DNA from: Pilasporangium apinafurcum
Taxonomy: Eukaryota; Oomycota; Peronosporomycetes; Pythiales; Pythiaceae
Assembly: GCA_001600495.1 (NCBI GenBank)
Contig: BCKE01000038.1
Coordinates: forward strand, 229,223 to 293,222
DNA length: 64,000 nt
Direction of reading: 5' to 3'
In this document: positions 19,555 to 31,714 of the stretch, one piece after another
How positions within the stretch are numbered: the stretch's first letter is position 1
Layout: the number at the start of each line of letters is the position of its first letter
The notes under the pieces: model-generated
Seen by the model: only the letters and a program-made list of their open reading frames with translations
Database searches by the model: none
What the model was told of the DNA's origin: nothing
Translations under genes and position numbers: made by a program

Positions 19555-22500
19555 ATGGAGAAGGGATTGGACGCGTTGTCAAAGCTGGAGATGGCCATTC
19601 GACCACAATCAGTCCCATCGTGGCTCAACAGCGATACCAACCACGCTCCGAAAGTCTCGGCGCTCGGGCCACGACGAGCTGCTGTCGAATCGGTCGACCC
19701 GTCTACTTCAATTTCCCATCCAATTCATGGCGCAGGAGCAGCCTACCAGGTCAGTAACACCACTGCAGGTCCCAATATTACATCAGTTGTTCGACCCCAC
19801 GCGCCGATCGTCGTGAAGAAAGACACGGTCTCTGATGATGAGCAGAGTTTCATGCCACTGAAAACCGCTAAAGCACCCGCACCAAAGCGTTCGCGACAAC
19901 GTGTGCGGCAAAGCCAGTCGAATGGACCAAAAAGCAGGTGTGTTCATTTCAAGATAATGGTGGTAAATTGAACTATTCTTTCTGTTAAACTTTGTTAATT
20001 TTGAGCTACAGACGTGTCAAGCAATCACTCATGGAATCGTTGCGGTCGTTGGAGTTTTTTGATAAAACGAATCGTAGTCGAGAACTTAGTGCCAAGAGCT
20101 CCGTCATGCGCACGCTGGCGGACCCTGAAGGTTTGTAGCTATGGATTATGAGGCGAGACATGGGTTTAATTTCCTTAAAGCCGTTTTACTATCATAGGAA
20201 ATGTTCATTTTGTCAATATCGAGGACGCTGTGGATGCCAATGATGACATGACTGCCGACATGGAGCACATAGACACCCCATGTGATGATAAGCATATCAC
20301 ATTGACAACAAAAGAGACAGCAGCAACAAATCGACACCCTCCAATCCCATCCACAGAAGTGTTTCACATCCCAGAACTACCACATGGTCAACATCTTGTC
20401 TTCAACATCATGTCTACATGGGGGGATCCCTTCTACGTTGGACTGATGGGCATTGAAATCTTCGACCACACGGGTCACGCGGTGCATCTATCCGATATTG
20501 ATAAGCAATTGTCCGCAGATCCACCAGACCTGAACATTCTCGATCACGACCGAATGGACCCTCGTACGGTCGACAAACTCGTCGACAATCACTACTTCAC
20601 GTGCGACGAACTCCACGCGTGGCTGGCGCCGTTCACTCGCGGACAAAACCACTTCATCTATTTCGATTTTGACTACCCATTATCAATTTCGATGATACGC
20701 ATTTGGAACTACAATACAACGCGGATTCATTCCTACCGTGGAGCAAGATACATTGAAGTCTCATTGGATGATAGATTTGTGTTTAAAGGCGAAATTCGAC
20801 GCGCACCAGGGAGTGTCATTGAAGAGGTGGATTCATGTAATGAATGCATTCTCTTCACGACAAGCCCGTCAATTCTGAATCTCATTGAGAAATATGAAAA
20901 ACAAAAAAGACCAACCGCATCTGCTCAAGCCATCGCTATCGGTAATGAAAGTGATAGCATCAACCATCATCACCCTATCGATTCTAAAACCCTCGAACGA
21001 CCCAAAACAGGAAACAAAGCAAATCGATTGGCAACTGGTACTCATCTGCACATGTCATTTACAGACGGAATGGACGCATTCAATACTTTAGGAAATACGT
21101 ACGCGCCAATTACTCCGCTGCCTAAAGGAAGTAGAGCAGCGCCATCATTTTATCACAACAACATAGCACCACTCGCCTCTCGGCCCTGTACAGCACCGAT
21201 TATGTGTGATCAAACAGCTGAAAGACCGGTCGATTGCCGCGTTATGGAGATTATCCTTGAGGCCAACTGGGGAGATCCTTATGAAATTGGGCTTGCTGGT
21301 ATTCAGTTCCTCGATGCGAAATATGTTCCATTAAAGCTGTCTTCAGGAGAGATTACGGTCACTGCTCCATTCGGAGAGACTGAAATAAAACATCTCATTA
21401 CAACCTTTGGTGCACAGCATTCATCTACTAATCGTGATGAGATGTGGGCTGCTTCTTTGCGGGATATGCTATCGCTCTCGCCTCAAAAGCGCGCAATTCG
21501 AGTAGATTTTGGCCATACTGTCGCACTACGAGCGCTCAAAGTGTGGAATTATAACACGACGCTGGACGATTCCTTCAAAGGGGTAAAACAAATTACTATT
21601 CGTATCGATGGAACGAGGCATGCAAGCTTTTCGCTTCGGAAAGCACCCGGTCATACTATGAATTTTGATTTTGGGCAATATCTGTACTTACGAAATCAGC
21701 CACATCAACAAACGCACATATCGAAAACTTCGGAAGTCTTCTCTCTTCATTCACCAGCAAAGCTTGCCAACGAACCATCAAACACTGCTACATTTTCTCA
21801 ATCACATCAAAGCACGAACAATGAGACAATTGAAGAGAAGAATGATGGCTCTGCTTCGTCATCCAAGAACAGAAGCGCGCTGAGTAAAGCCGACGTCCGA
21901 GTAGCTTCTCGAACCATGAAACCCATTTCAGAGCTCTTTCAACAGTACCAGACACCGCGTTTTCCCACAGGATATATCGTCAAATTCGTGTTCATGTCAA
22001 CATGGGGGGATAAGTTCTACTTGGGGCTGAATGGAATCGAGATTTATGATAGACACAACAACCTGATACATCTGAGTGATGATATTGTTGATGCTCAACC
22101 GCGCGATATTAACGTTCTTCGTGACCCAGGAGCAATGCACGACGTACGAACGCTGGACAAACTTTACGACGGTATCAACAACACATACGACGATCGCCAC
22201 ATGTGGTTGTCGCCCTTCACACCAAACCAGCATAATAAACTGATTATCTTCTTCAATGAGCCGATCACTATTTCAAAGATTCGCATGTGGAACTACAGCA
22301 AGACTCCAGATCGTGGTGTACGTGAGTTCGAGATCTTGTTGGACGATGTTTTAATTTACCACGGCATTTTGAACCGGGCACCAACACTCGTGCTACCAAG
22401 TGAGCAAGACGGGATAGACACTGAGCTACTGAGCATGAGTAGCAGTGACAAGGATGCATCACTAGATAACCGACGTCTGAGAAAAAAAAGACACGAGCTC

Positions 22501-22758
22501 GCTGAGGCTGCTGCTGCATCTGCCGCAATGACACAATCCATTTTGTTCACAGATGATCCAGCGGTCATCGACGCAGAAATAGGCAATATTTACCTCCCCG
22601 AAGACGAATTAGAGGAAAGCGTCACATTTTACGACAACAGTCAGATCTTATCACTATCCGATACATGCCAGCGTGAACCAATCGTTCGGCCAATGACTAG
22701 CGCTGGGCAAGGCATGTTTCATAGCAGCAATACGACCGGTCATGGCCAGTATCGATAA
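19555..22758 (+). CDS. KATNIP: KATNIP (KIAA0556)-like ciliary protein with three DUF4457-type repeats
   Basis: Three exons (introns 19938-20011 and 20131-20197) encode about 1020 residues. Three related beta-rich domains recur. The first has STWGDPFYVGLMGIEIFD and RIWNYNTTRIHSYRGAR; the second ANWGDPYEIGLAGIQFLD and KVWNYNTTLDDSFKGVK; the third STWGDKFYLGLNGIEIYD and RMWNYSKTPDRGVREFE. This is the hallmark of KATNIP, a katanin- and microtubule-associated ciliary base protein in animals. About 220 N-terminal residues and the linkers are Ser/Asn/Gln-rich. At roughly 1000 residues it is shorter than vertebrate KATNIP (about 1600), with the repeat core complete. Its presence supports a flagellate life stage. 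The start is the first ATG of the frame. The first exon has little conservation, so the 5' end is the least certain part. Confidence 0.8.
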
Positions 22759-22952
22759 AGCACCAATGCATCTAAGATACTTGTCAATAGAGATGGCTAC
22801 ATTTTGATGTCCTATATTGTCGCTAATTAGGACATTTTGCTGCGCCATAAACGCGAAACTAAGTTGCGACTCTGTTGCTCTTTTCACATTGCACAGAGTG
22901 ATGGTCTTTTTCATTCTACCATTGCGCGCACGGGGGTACTAGATGCACCATC

Positions 22953-25900
22953 ATGAGCAGCGCGAATCCTCTCGGCGTAGCGCGTAGCGGCGCCCACAGA
23001 GCTTCGCTAACGCCGGTAAGCGTGCCACTGATAAGAAATGACTACTCTCGACGAAACAGCGCGAGCAGCACAGCTAGCGGTAGCAATGTGGGGCTCACCA
23101 GTCGCCAGAAGAAGGCGATGGATCAAGTGCGTGTTGTTGGGGAACACTATGTACGTTTTGTGTATCAAATGTTCATGTGATGCGCAGGTTTAATGAATGC
23201 AATTGGGATTAAATGGATGGGTCTATGTAGCAACTGGGTGCAGAGATTGGTCGTGGAGGCTTTGGTGTTGTCTTTGCCGCACTAGATTTACGGAATGGCC
23301 ACTCCGTGGCGATTAAACAGGTGTCGCTACATGATATTGATAAAGACGAACTTCTCTCTATCGAAGTAAGGATATGTGATATGGGTTTACTTTGCTGTGT
23401 ACGCTTTGGCAACCAATTGTTTTGTGTGGACTGTGTGGATGTGGATGATTTTTTTTACCAGAGTGAGATCAATTTGCTAAAGAAACTCAATCACGAAAAC
23501 ATCGTCAAGTATCATGACACCATCAAGACACAGACATATTTGTACATCGTCTTAGAGTACATGGAAAATGGTTCCCTGGCACAGTTCATGAAGAAGTTTG
23601 GATCGTTTTCCGAGACGCTGGTTGCCATGTATATCACTCAGGTCCTGCGGGGATTAGCGTATCTTCATGAACAGGGTGTATTGCATCGTGATGTCAAAGG
23701 CGCCAATATCCTCACAACGAAAGATGGATTAGTCAAGCTCGCCGATTTCGGTGTAGCCGTTAAACTCAGTGACACACAGAAAGCTAATTCCGTGGTGGGA
23801 TCTCCGTACTGGAGTAAGTGTTTCATATGTGCTACTTATCATATTAAGATCGTTATTGACTGGTTGTATTGAATAATATTATAGTGGCGCCGGAGGTAAT
23901 TGAGATGGCTGGATGGTCATTTGCCTCTGATATCTGGAGTGTCGGTTGCACTATCATTGAGTTGCTGTCGACAAAACCGCCGTATTTTGATCTAGCACCC
24001 ATGGCGGCATTATTTCGGATCGTACAGGACGACCACCCACCGCTTCCGGAGCGAATTTCTCCTGTATGGTTATTGTATATGACATGTTCTTTCCCTATAT
24101 TTCCATTTCGCTGACTTTGTTCCTTCGCAGGTTTTGCATGACTTCATTATGAAGTGCTTTATGAAGGAACCGCGCTTGCGTGCTTCAGCTGAGGAGCTAC
24201 TACAACATCCATGGATTGCTCAGATCCCTAAGAACAAAGTGGAGCAGAGCTCACAACTGGTCGCAGAGAACGTTACATCAACGAATGATCGAGATGCAGT
24301 GCTTAATACGATCAAACTGTATGCAAAGGAGAAGAAAGCGAGTTTGGCTGAGACATCTCACCCCGTCATTGAAGATGACGAAGAAGAGAACTGGGATGAT
24401 GAATTTGGTATCGAGTCGAATCCTAATGTATTGGCATTGCCGAATCGTGGCGATGCTGAACGTGTCGGGAAGTTTGATACAGCGGCAGCAGGCAAACCCT
24501 TAAAATCAGAATTCAAATTATCAAAAGAAGATGAAATCGCTATGTTGGAAGACGGTATATGGGATGAAGAGGAATCTCAGCAACCTCGAAGCTCGAAAGA
24601 CATTAACACTCCGCCTTCGCAGCAATCGACTCGAAATAGTCCAGGATGGAAAAATTCGCCTCTACTTCCGACTACACATACAACCACTAAACTAGAAAAT
24701 TTTGTTGAACAAGATGACGAAGAACTTGTTTTGGATGATATCGATGAGGTGGCGCTGGTTAAGGCAGCAGTAAAAAAACGGCTATCGGTTGACCATAATC
24801 GCCAAACGCAACTGGATCAATTCAAGGAAACTGAAGAAGACAATTCCGATACTGGTTTTGCAGATGGGTCAGAATTGATCATTGCCAAAGGATTATCGCA
24901 TTTTTCATCAAGTAGTTCAAATCAAGGTGCTCAATTTGTCGCAGAAAATATCCACGATTCTTTGTTTGACGACGAATTGGATTTTGATTATTCTTCCGTT
25001 CGAGATACAAATCAAAAAGCAACAGCTCGAGTTGTGGAACTACTGGCGCTATTAGATCCAAGCATGGATGACCATGTAATATTAGATGCGTGCACAAATC
25101 TGGTGAGCCTTACTTCCTCTCGTTCACAGACATCTTGGATAATAGTAATATCTGATAACTTTGATTTTTATCCATAGGAAGCAATTTTCGAGTCAAATCC
25201 TTCGCTGCGAAGGGAATTAATGTCTCAACCCGGTGTTGTCCCCAATATCATGGAGGCGTTAGAAATGAAGAAGATGGACGTATTGTATGCCGTACTCAAA
25301 GTTATTAACATGGTAAGGGAGGCAAGTTTAATCGTGTTTGAGGGAGCGTGAAGTTAATCTGATTTGGACAAACACCATACGCTTTTGCTACAGATTGTTG
25401 AAGATAATCAAAAATTTCAAGAAAATTTGGCTCTGGTGGGCTTAATACCTGTTGTCATCAAGCTTACCCAGCAGTCCGATCCTATCCTCTCTCTTGATGG
25501 CCAAGATGAACTGTATCGGGAACATGGTGAAACTGAGCACAACTCATCCACGTATGTACGCCTGGAAGCAGCAAAATTTGTTCGACAAAGTTGCAAGACG
25601 AGTTCCTTGACATTGCAGATGTTCATTGCTTGCGGTGGTCTTCCCGTTTTGGTGGATTTTCTGACGTGGAACGCGAGATCGAAAAGAACTCCTGATGAAA
25701 TCGACCTTCTACGGATCGCTTTGGAGGGGATCTCCAGTGTGTTTAACCTTCAAACGATTCCGAAAAATGACATATGCCGACTATTTGTTAAAGCAGGGCT
25801 GTTAAAGAAGTTCGTTGTGGTATTCAACGAGATTGTTACCTCCGTTTGCCAGTCTCAAGAGGCTCATTCTGATAATGATGACTTTGCGGATTGGGATATG

Positions 25901-27019
25901 GATGTTACTGATGAAGGCAATGGTGACCTCAATCCACAAACTACATGGAGTATGGATGAATTGCACAAGATTTGTGATATCTTTTTGTTATTCTCTCAAG
26001 GAGATGCTGTGGTGAAGGAACATATGTGTGATGGCGCTGTGTTGGAAGGGCTGCTGGAGGCTCTATATCCTCGTTCATCACTCCTAAATGAAGAGAACGA
26101 GAAAATCCGATCATCTACTCAAAAGATTCGTCGATCTGACCAATTCGTGTCCGCCATGGTTAAAATCCTTAAGTGCATTCGAAATTTAAGTATGGAGCCG
26201 CTGACACTGGAGAAACTGGATCGCGCTGGGGCAATTCCGACACTTGTTTGCCTTCTCAATGAGCAGGAAGCTAGTACCAACAACAAAATCTCGCCACCCA
26301 CGTCGGATCTCAAACAAAAGGAAGTGGAAAACATTATTCTCCAGTCTATGTTTTACCTGTGCCGAATCAATCGAAACCGTCAAACTCACGCGGCTCAAGC
26401 AGGTGTGATTCCGTTGCTCATGAAGGTAATCAAGAGCTCCAGTCCTCTAAAGCAATTTGCACTTCCCATATTGTGCGATTTAGCACATGCTTCACCAACT
26501 GCACGTGCACACTTGTGGGCTTGTGATGGAGTTTCTTTGTTTTTAGAGTTGCTGGAAGATAAATATTGGCAGATCGATGCTATCAAGTCAATAAGTGTTT
26601 GGCTCATCCACGACACTGTGAAGATGGAGAACGTTTTATTGGTTCCTAGTAACCTCATGAAATTGATAACGTGTTTCCGCTCAGCTCAAGATTCGGAGCT
26701 GGACAACATATTGGAGCCACTTCTTGAAATGATGAATCGTTCTGTTCGAATGAACCAGTCATTGGGAAGAAGTGGGCTGTTTGTCATGGAGATATTAAGG
26801 CGACTCCGACTAGTTCCGAAAGCGATCGTGAGGAAAAATCTGCTCAAGATACTGAAGAGTTTGTTTGACTCTCATACTGCTCCGACCCAGTTTCTGGTGG
26901 AATATAACCTTCACCCTGTGGTGTATGCACTCGCACAGGATGAGAACAACATGATCCTTGTGAAGGAAATTGCATCGCAGTTACTCCAGTCAATTCTTGT
27001 GGCGGCGGGTGTATTTTAG
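22953..27019 (+). CDS. Cdc7/SepH/MAP3K-epsilon-like protein kinase with helical-repeat tail
   Basis: Seven exons (introns 23151-23230, 23366-23461, 23814-23884, 24064-24130, 25103-25177, 25313-25393) give about 1198 residues. The STE-type kinase domain follows a short Ser-rich N-terminus: [10 protein letters not shown] loop, VAIKQVSL lysine, [33 protein letters not shown]. All catalytic residues are present. An acidic linker of about 250 residues follows. Then comes a long helical region of ARM/HEAT character (for example [49 protein letters not shown]-like segments). This layout is known from fungal SepH/Cdc7 kinases in septation signalling and plant MAP3K-epsilon. A role in cytokinesis or cell polarity is inferred. 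The splice joins restore [12 protein letters not shown] and PYWMAPE exactly, which supports the model. Confidence 0.85.
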
Positions 27020-27075
27020 GGCAAATTGCAGTGCAGACATATTGCAAATGGAAATGCTATTTATCTGCCCAAAAG

Positions 27076-30000
27076 TTACAAATGATTACCTCTTTTCGCA
27101 TTACTCTTTTGTTGAAGCGCTGCCAACAAAAGCTCCTTCTTGTGCTTTTCTACATGACGATGGTTTGAAGCACTAAACGACGAAGAGGATGGTGAAGTGA
27201 TCTGCTGTTGTTGCTTGATCGATTTGATTACTTCTTGGTGAACTTCTTCTTTGACAACGCTTTTGATCATTGCTTTTGTTGGAGGGAGTTCACCATTGCA
27301 GGAAATGCATTTGGCACCGATAAGTGGGGTGTTACTTGTGCTAACAGCGCCTCCGTTTTCACCATTAGCATTGTTGAAAGCCATCGTTTGAGCTTGATCA
27401 TGAAGCAACGCATTAAGCTGCGCCTTGTCCATTTTTGCTCGCAGCAAACGATGGATTTCCATGAGATCGTCTTCACCCAGAGAGGCCTTGGCGACACTTT
27501 GTAATTGGCGTTCCAAGACTTCATGGGTCCACAGCAGTTCATCCTTATCAAGTTTCTTGTTGACGCGACTGACCAATTGTGTCAACTCTTGCTCCAATAG
27601 CTCGTCTCGTTTTAAGGCAGCATTGTTAGTTGTCTCAACCTGCTTTGCTAGCTGCTCGCAACTAGCACTGGATGAGTTCTGGAGTTCTTGAATCGATTTT
27701 TTAACGTCTTCATCCTTGGCGAAGGAGAAAGTTAGGTCGAGGAATGAGTCCAGTCGTGAGTTCATGAGCTTCACAACAGCGTTGATGGACCCCATCTCGG
27801 CTATGGCGAAGCCATAGGAACTGAGTTGCTCTTGCATACTTGCATCGGAGACATGTAATATCTGCAATTGTTGCTGCGAGTCAAGTAGTTGTGCATGAAG
27901 AGCGAGCAAAAATAATGTCGATCGGATCTGGATCACCAGATCTCGAATGCAGAATACAACATCAACACTGAGAGACGAATTTTCGTCACGATAATCGTGC
28001 GTATTCAACAACGACTCCAATGTTTGAAGATATGCAGCAGCAGTAAGCGCGAGATGGCGTTCCAAACTAGAACTTGGACTTGCGGTACTGGTCAGGTCAT
28101 TGTTGACTGCCAATACTGATGCTCGAGATTGTTCAGCCTGTTCCTTGAGTTTGTCAAGTTCTTGCTGAAATCCCGTGGACTGGTCATGTATGAAGGCAAC
28201 TGCTGATTCTGTATCGTCTCCATCGAAATCTTTGCAATCCATCTTGAAGCATGCCAAAGAGGTTTGAAGAAGTTCGATCCCTGCTTCCAGTGGCGTTGCA
28301 AATTTTCTATTCCTCTTCTCTTTTGATGGAGATGATAAACTGGCGGCATTTGACAGCTCTGCAGCAAGAAGTATTGCATGCGACATGTTGAGTAAATTAC
28401 GATAAATGTGATCGAAAAACGTGGTCATTTTTTCGATGATTGCTTTGTCGGAAGCTATTTGCGTCGCTTGTATTTTCTCCAGAGATTTGGAGAAACCGTT
28501 TGTAAGTTCTTTCAACTTGTACTCGAATTGAGTTCGGATATCATGCGTGGAATAGTCAATTTTTTTCTCCAATGCTGGCAATTCAACCGTTAATACTTTG
28601 TTTAGTTGTTTACTGATCACTTCGGAGGCGGCAATGTGCTCATTCATACGCATCGCAAGCTCCTGATGTTGAGTAGACATGGCTGAGAAAGCGTTAGCAC
28701 CAACCATTAGACCCTGCTTGGTATCCTGTCGTGAAGTGGCTCGCATGCGACGGATGTCCAATTCCAACAACTCGATCTTTTCCTCGATACTGACAATCAT
28801 TTTACCCTGAAATTGCTGTGCTTCATCAAGCTTACGGGACTTTGAGTCAATTTGGGCGACAGCTTGATCTACGGCCTGTACACTTTGCGTATTGCTCGAA
28901 ATATGGCCTTCATGGAGCGTCACAGCATCCTCCAAATCATTCATCGCGTCTTCAAGTCGTCGCATCCGCGCACCGACCGACATATTTTGCTTCCGGAAAA
29001 GCGCTTTTTCCGGGTTTGTTCCGTTCAGGATCTGAAGACGTTTAAGCTGCACTAACCGTGCAAATACCCGCATCCACAACGTTTTGATTTCCTCTCTTGC
29101 TAAAGGCATGCGCGTCTCTTGGATGTGAGCCACTTCTGCGGGCAATTCCGACTTCCTGAGTGCGTCACTTTGGCGTTTGAGATTCCGCTCCTCACGGCGT
29201 GACCGATCGAGTGTGATTGCTGTGGCTATCGTGTGTTGAGCGCTAAAAAAATTGGATATAGTGGCTGAGTGGTGTATGGCCACTGGAGAATGAGTGCGAA
29301 CGGAAGACGGACGAAAGACTTCCAAGTTCTCGTCCTGAGATTTTTGTTGATGGAGAACACGTGATCTAGATGCCGACAGATATGCATCCGGGACTTCTTC
29401 TTCTTGGATTTCTTCGTGATGGTCGTCATCGATCACATGTTCGATAACTGGTGCAGCTACCACAGGCTCAAGAAGATCAGTACGTGGGCTTACATGCTTG
29501 CTTGGAGCGAGTTCCTCCTCTGCCTGGTGGTTCGTAATAACCGTCTGTTCTTCTACCACTACATCAATCGGCCCTTCGGATGGTATTGAAAGATAATCCT
29601 CAACACTCTCACTACTGCTTGGCGGTACTTCTGCAGTTTCATCTTCATTAACCAGCGGAATTGGTTGAATTACTTCGGTTGAAATGGATTCATGCAATGG
29701 CTCAGGCTCGTTTAGGATATCGATCTCATCAATGTTGGGGTCTATATCAGTGTTCACAACCGTTTCAGTTTGTAAATCATCAGTCCCATCACCAGGTTCG
29801 AACTCGGATTCAGATGATACAGGTTCAGGTGTTTGCACTTCGAACGCGACTGAGGAATAATTGGCAGGCTCTTGTTGTTCGTTGTCACTTTCATATGTTT
29901 GTAATCTGGGGTTATTCAATATTTCTTCTGACTCCAGAATATTATCGAACACATTACTCGGCAAAAGTGTTGAATCGGGTTTGTCGATAACTTCTACTGA

Positions 30001-30816
30001 TTCGACTAAAATAGGTGGAATATCAATTTCAGGTGCGGGTAATTCTTCAATCGATGCGATTGCGTTTTCGCTGGTGACGATACTTTCAGAATGCAATGTC
30101 GGTTTTCTCCCCACCATATAAGCGTCATTTGGAAGCGCTGTTTGCGACAGTTCTTGCTTGGTATTATTATTTTCCTCTTCTCCATCACTTTCATCTGTGC
30201 CAATGGACTTGACAACCATTTCCAAGCCTATACGCATATCGTCAATGGTTTGTTCGTGCTTATCCATCTTCTTGGTCAAGTCTTTGATCTCCATTTTGAC
30301 ACGTGAAAGGTACTCAAATTTCTTCTCTAGCATGTCCAAGTGCGCTTGCATCGACTCTTCCATTTGATGCACGTGCTGATACACTTGATTCGAAGATTCC
30401 ACCAGGCGCTCATCTATCCCGGACGTCATTTTCTCCTCCATACCATGAAGATATGAAGTTACAAGCACTTTCACCTGTTCTCCAGTGAATGCCTCTATCT
30501 GCGACTCGATTTGACCGATGTGTTCCTGTACGCGAAGTTGCATTGCCTGTACTTCATCGAGTGTCTCCATCGATTTCTGCTCGCTTTGCTGCTGCTGTTG
30601 ACGCAATGACACACTTTCATTCTGTAACACCTGCAATGCATTTTGCAGTTGCAATTGTGTCGCTTCGAGCGTGCTCAGCTGTCGTGTTTGTCGGTCATTT
30701 GTCTGCATTAGCTGATGCACTTGCTTCGTTAGGATGGACACAATGTTGTCCATTGCGCTCTCCTGTGCTGCCAGCACATCTGCCAGCTCCGGTATCATCT
30801 CTTCAAGCTTATTCAT
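27076..30816 (-). CDS. Large coiled-coil protein, function unrecognised
   Basis: The intronless 1246-residue protein starts at MNKLEEMIPELADVL. Its first 210 residues are coiled coil, residues of about 215-500 are acidic, Ser/Pro/Glu-rich and probably disordered, and the remaining part is again mostly coiled coil with heptads (for example LDIRRMRATSRQ, LEKKIDYSTHDIRTQFEYKL). A small C-terminal element, GAKCISCNGELPP, carries a CxxC pair and is followed by a basic, Gln/Ser-rich tail. The CxxC segment after coiled coil is reminiscent of DUF4795/QRICH2-type flagellar proteins, but the match is from memory and weak. It converges with the kinase gene, with only 56 bases between the stops. A structural, possibly cytoskeletal, role is the most that can be inferred. 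Confidence 0.75.
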   Translation of the reverse strand: MNKLEEMIPELADVLAAQESAMDNIVSILTKQVHQLMQTNDRQTRQLSTLEATQLQLQNALQVLQNESVSLRQQQQQSEQKSMETLDEVQAMQLRVQEHIGQIESQIEAFTGEQVKVLVTSYLHGMEEKMTSGIDERLVESSNQVYQHVHQMEESMQAHLDMLEKKFEYLSRVKMEIKDLTKKMDKHEQTIDDMRIGLEMVVKSIGTDESDGEEENNNTKQELSQTALPNDAYMVGRKPTLHSESIVTSENAIASIEELPAPEIDIPPILVESVEVIDKPDSTLLPSNVFDNILESEEILNNPRLQTYESDNEQQEPANYSSVAFEVQTPEPVSSESEFEPGDGTDDLQTETVVNTDIDPNIDEIDILNEPEPLHESISTEVIQPIPLVNEDETAEVPPSSSESVEDYLSIPSEGPIDVVVEEQTVITNHQAEEELAPSKHVSPRTDLLEPVVAAPVIEHVIDDDHHEEIQEEEVPDAYLSASRSRVLHQQKSQDENLEVFRPSSVRTHSPVAIHHSATISNFFSAQHTIATAITLDRSRREERNLKRQSDALRKSELPAEVAHIQETRMPLAREEIKTLWMRVFARLVQLKRLQILNGTNPEKALFRKQNMSVGARMRRLEDAMNDLEDAVTLHEGHISSNTQSVQAVDQAVAQIDSKSRKLDEAQQFQGKMIVSIEEKIELLELDIRRMRATSRQDTKQGLMVGANAFSAMSTQHQELAMRMNEHIAASEVISKQLNKVLTVELPALEKKIDYSTHDIRTQFEYKLKELTNGFSKSLEKIQATQIASDKAIIEKMTTFFDHIYRNLLNMSHAILLAAELSNAASLSSPSKEKRNRKFATPLEAGIELLQTSLACFKMDCKDFDGDDTESAVAFIHDQSTGFQQELDKLKEQAEQSRASVLAVNNDLTSTASPSSSLERHLALTAAAYLQTLESLLNTHDYRDENSSLSVDVVFCIRDLVIQIRSTLFLLALHAQLLDSQQQLQILHVSDASMQEQLSSYGFAIAEMGSINAVVKLMNSRLDSFLDLTFSFAKDEDVKKSIQELQNSSSASCEQLAKQVETTNNAALKRDELLEQELTQLVSRVNKKLDKDELLWTHEVLERQLQSVAKASLGEDDLMEIHRLLRAKMDKAQLNALLHDQAQTMAFNNANGENGGAVSTSNTPLIGAKCISCNGELPPTKAMIKSVVKEEVHQEVIKSIKQQQQITSPSSSSFSASNHRHVEKHKKELLLAALQQKSNAKRGNHL

Positions 30817-31714
30817 GATCACTTCTCCATCAGGAGAAACATGCAGATAAAATTCGTTGTTTGGTGCTTAAATACCTGAAACGACTTTGACGAAAAGACA
30901 CACAAAGAAAGAAAAGACAGGGACGAGACCAGCAAAAGTGTAGCCTTGGAAGAGCACCAGAACACGTGATTTACTGTGCCATTGGTCTCAGCTGCGATTA
31001 TGATAATGTACGGGCCAGGAAACAGCAGGAAAAATCAACTGGTAGTGCTTAGTTCGGATGGTTGATATAGGATGGAGACTATTTTGCGTTCGAGTAAATG
31101 CATAAAACCCCACAATACTGATCTTTCAAGTATAGGAATGCAATCATCCCGCTGTAGATTGGCCGGACGACTTTGATCCTCTGTGAAAGCAGCAGGGTTC
31201 ATTTGCTGTTAGCTAGAGTGAATCCAAGGCATGTGATGGGTAAACTCGATACCGGTCTGGGATTGTATTTCGCCTCGCTAATATTTAACATATGTTAAAT
31301 ATTGAAGAAAGATCATATGAGGTACTATTTGGTAACTCAGGGACAACCTTTGTTTACTTTGAGTTTCTTCCAAACCACTATAGCGTCTCGTCCAAGCAAT
31401 CAAAGCGTAGGTCATTCTCCACACTAGCAAACTAGTGCAAAAATTCAACACCTCGAGGAAAAGCATAGCATATAAAAATCTTATATGGCTTGAATTAATG
31501 ACGAACTCGTGAGTACTTCATTACAAAATAATTGATACCAATAGATGTAGCCATTTGTCAAAGAATATCGAGAATCTGATTGGTAAAAAATCCAGTTGGT
31601 CAATATCTGATTCTACCTGACTCTACCAACATTCCTAAAAACGAGGTTTTTTGTAAACTTAAACAGTTTCAACGGATTGGTTATCATTCTGTATTTGTCC
31701 AACTGCTGGGGCTA
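30817..31714. other. Intergenic, contains dispersed repeat copy B
   Basis: About 900 bases lie 5' of both the coiled-coil gene and the first array member. The only recognised structure is the dispersed repeat at 31280-31396. A short open frame in phase with the array member begins at 31580 but lacks family similarity, so I put that gene's start at 31715. Confidence 0.4.
31280..31396 (-). repeat. Dispersed repeat, copy B, with perfect palindrome end
   Basis: Read on the minus strand, this block matches copy A at 10433-10554 over most of its length, with scattered mismatches. Its plus-strand left edge (31280-31303) is a perfect 24-base palindrome, AATATTTAACAT followed by its mirror. Copy A has the same element in imperfect form. 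One copy is in the neighbourhood of the outlying four-helix gene and this one lies beside the array. Confidence 0.6.

Noticed and set aside
31580-31714. N-terminal extension of array member 1 from 31580
   Set aside because: The added 45 residues have no counterpart in the paralogues; the ATG at 31715 gives the shared N-terminal layout.
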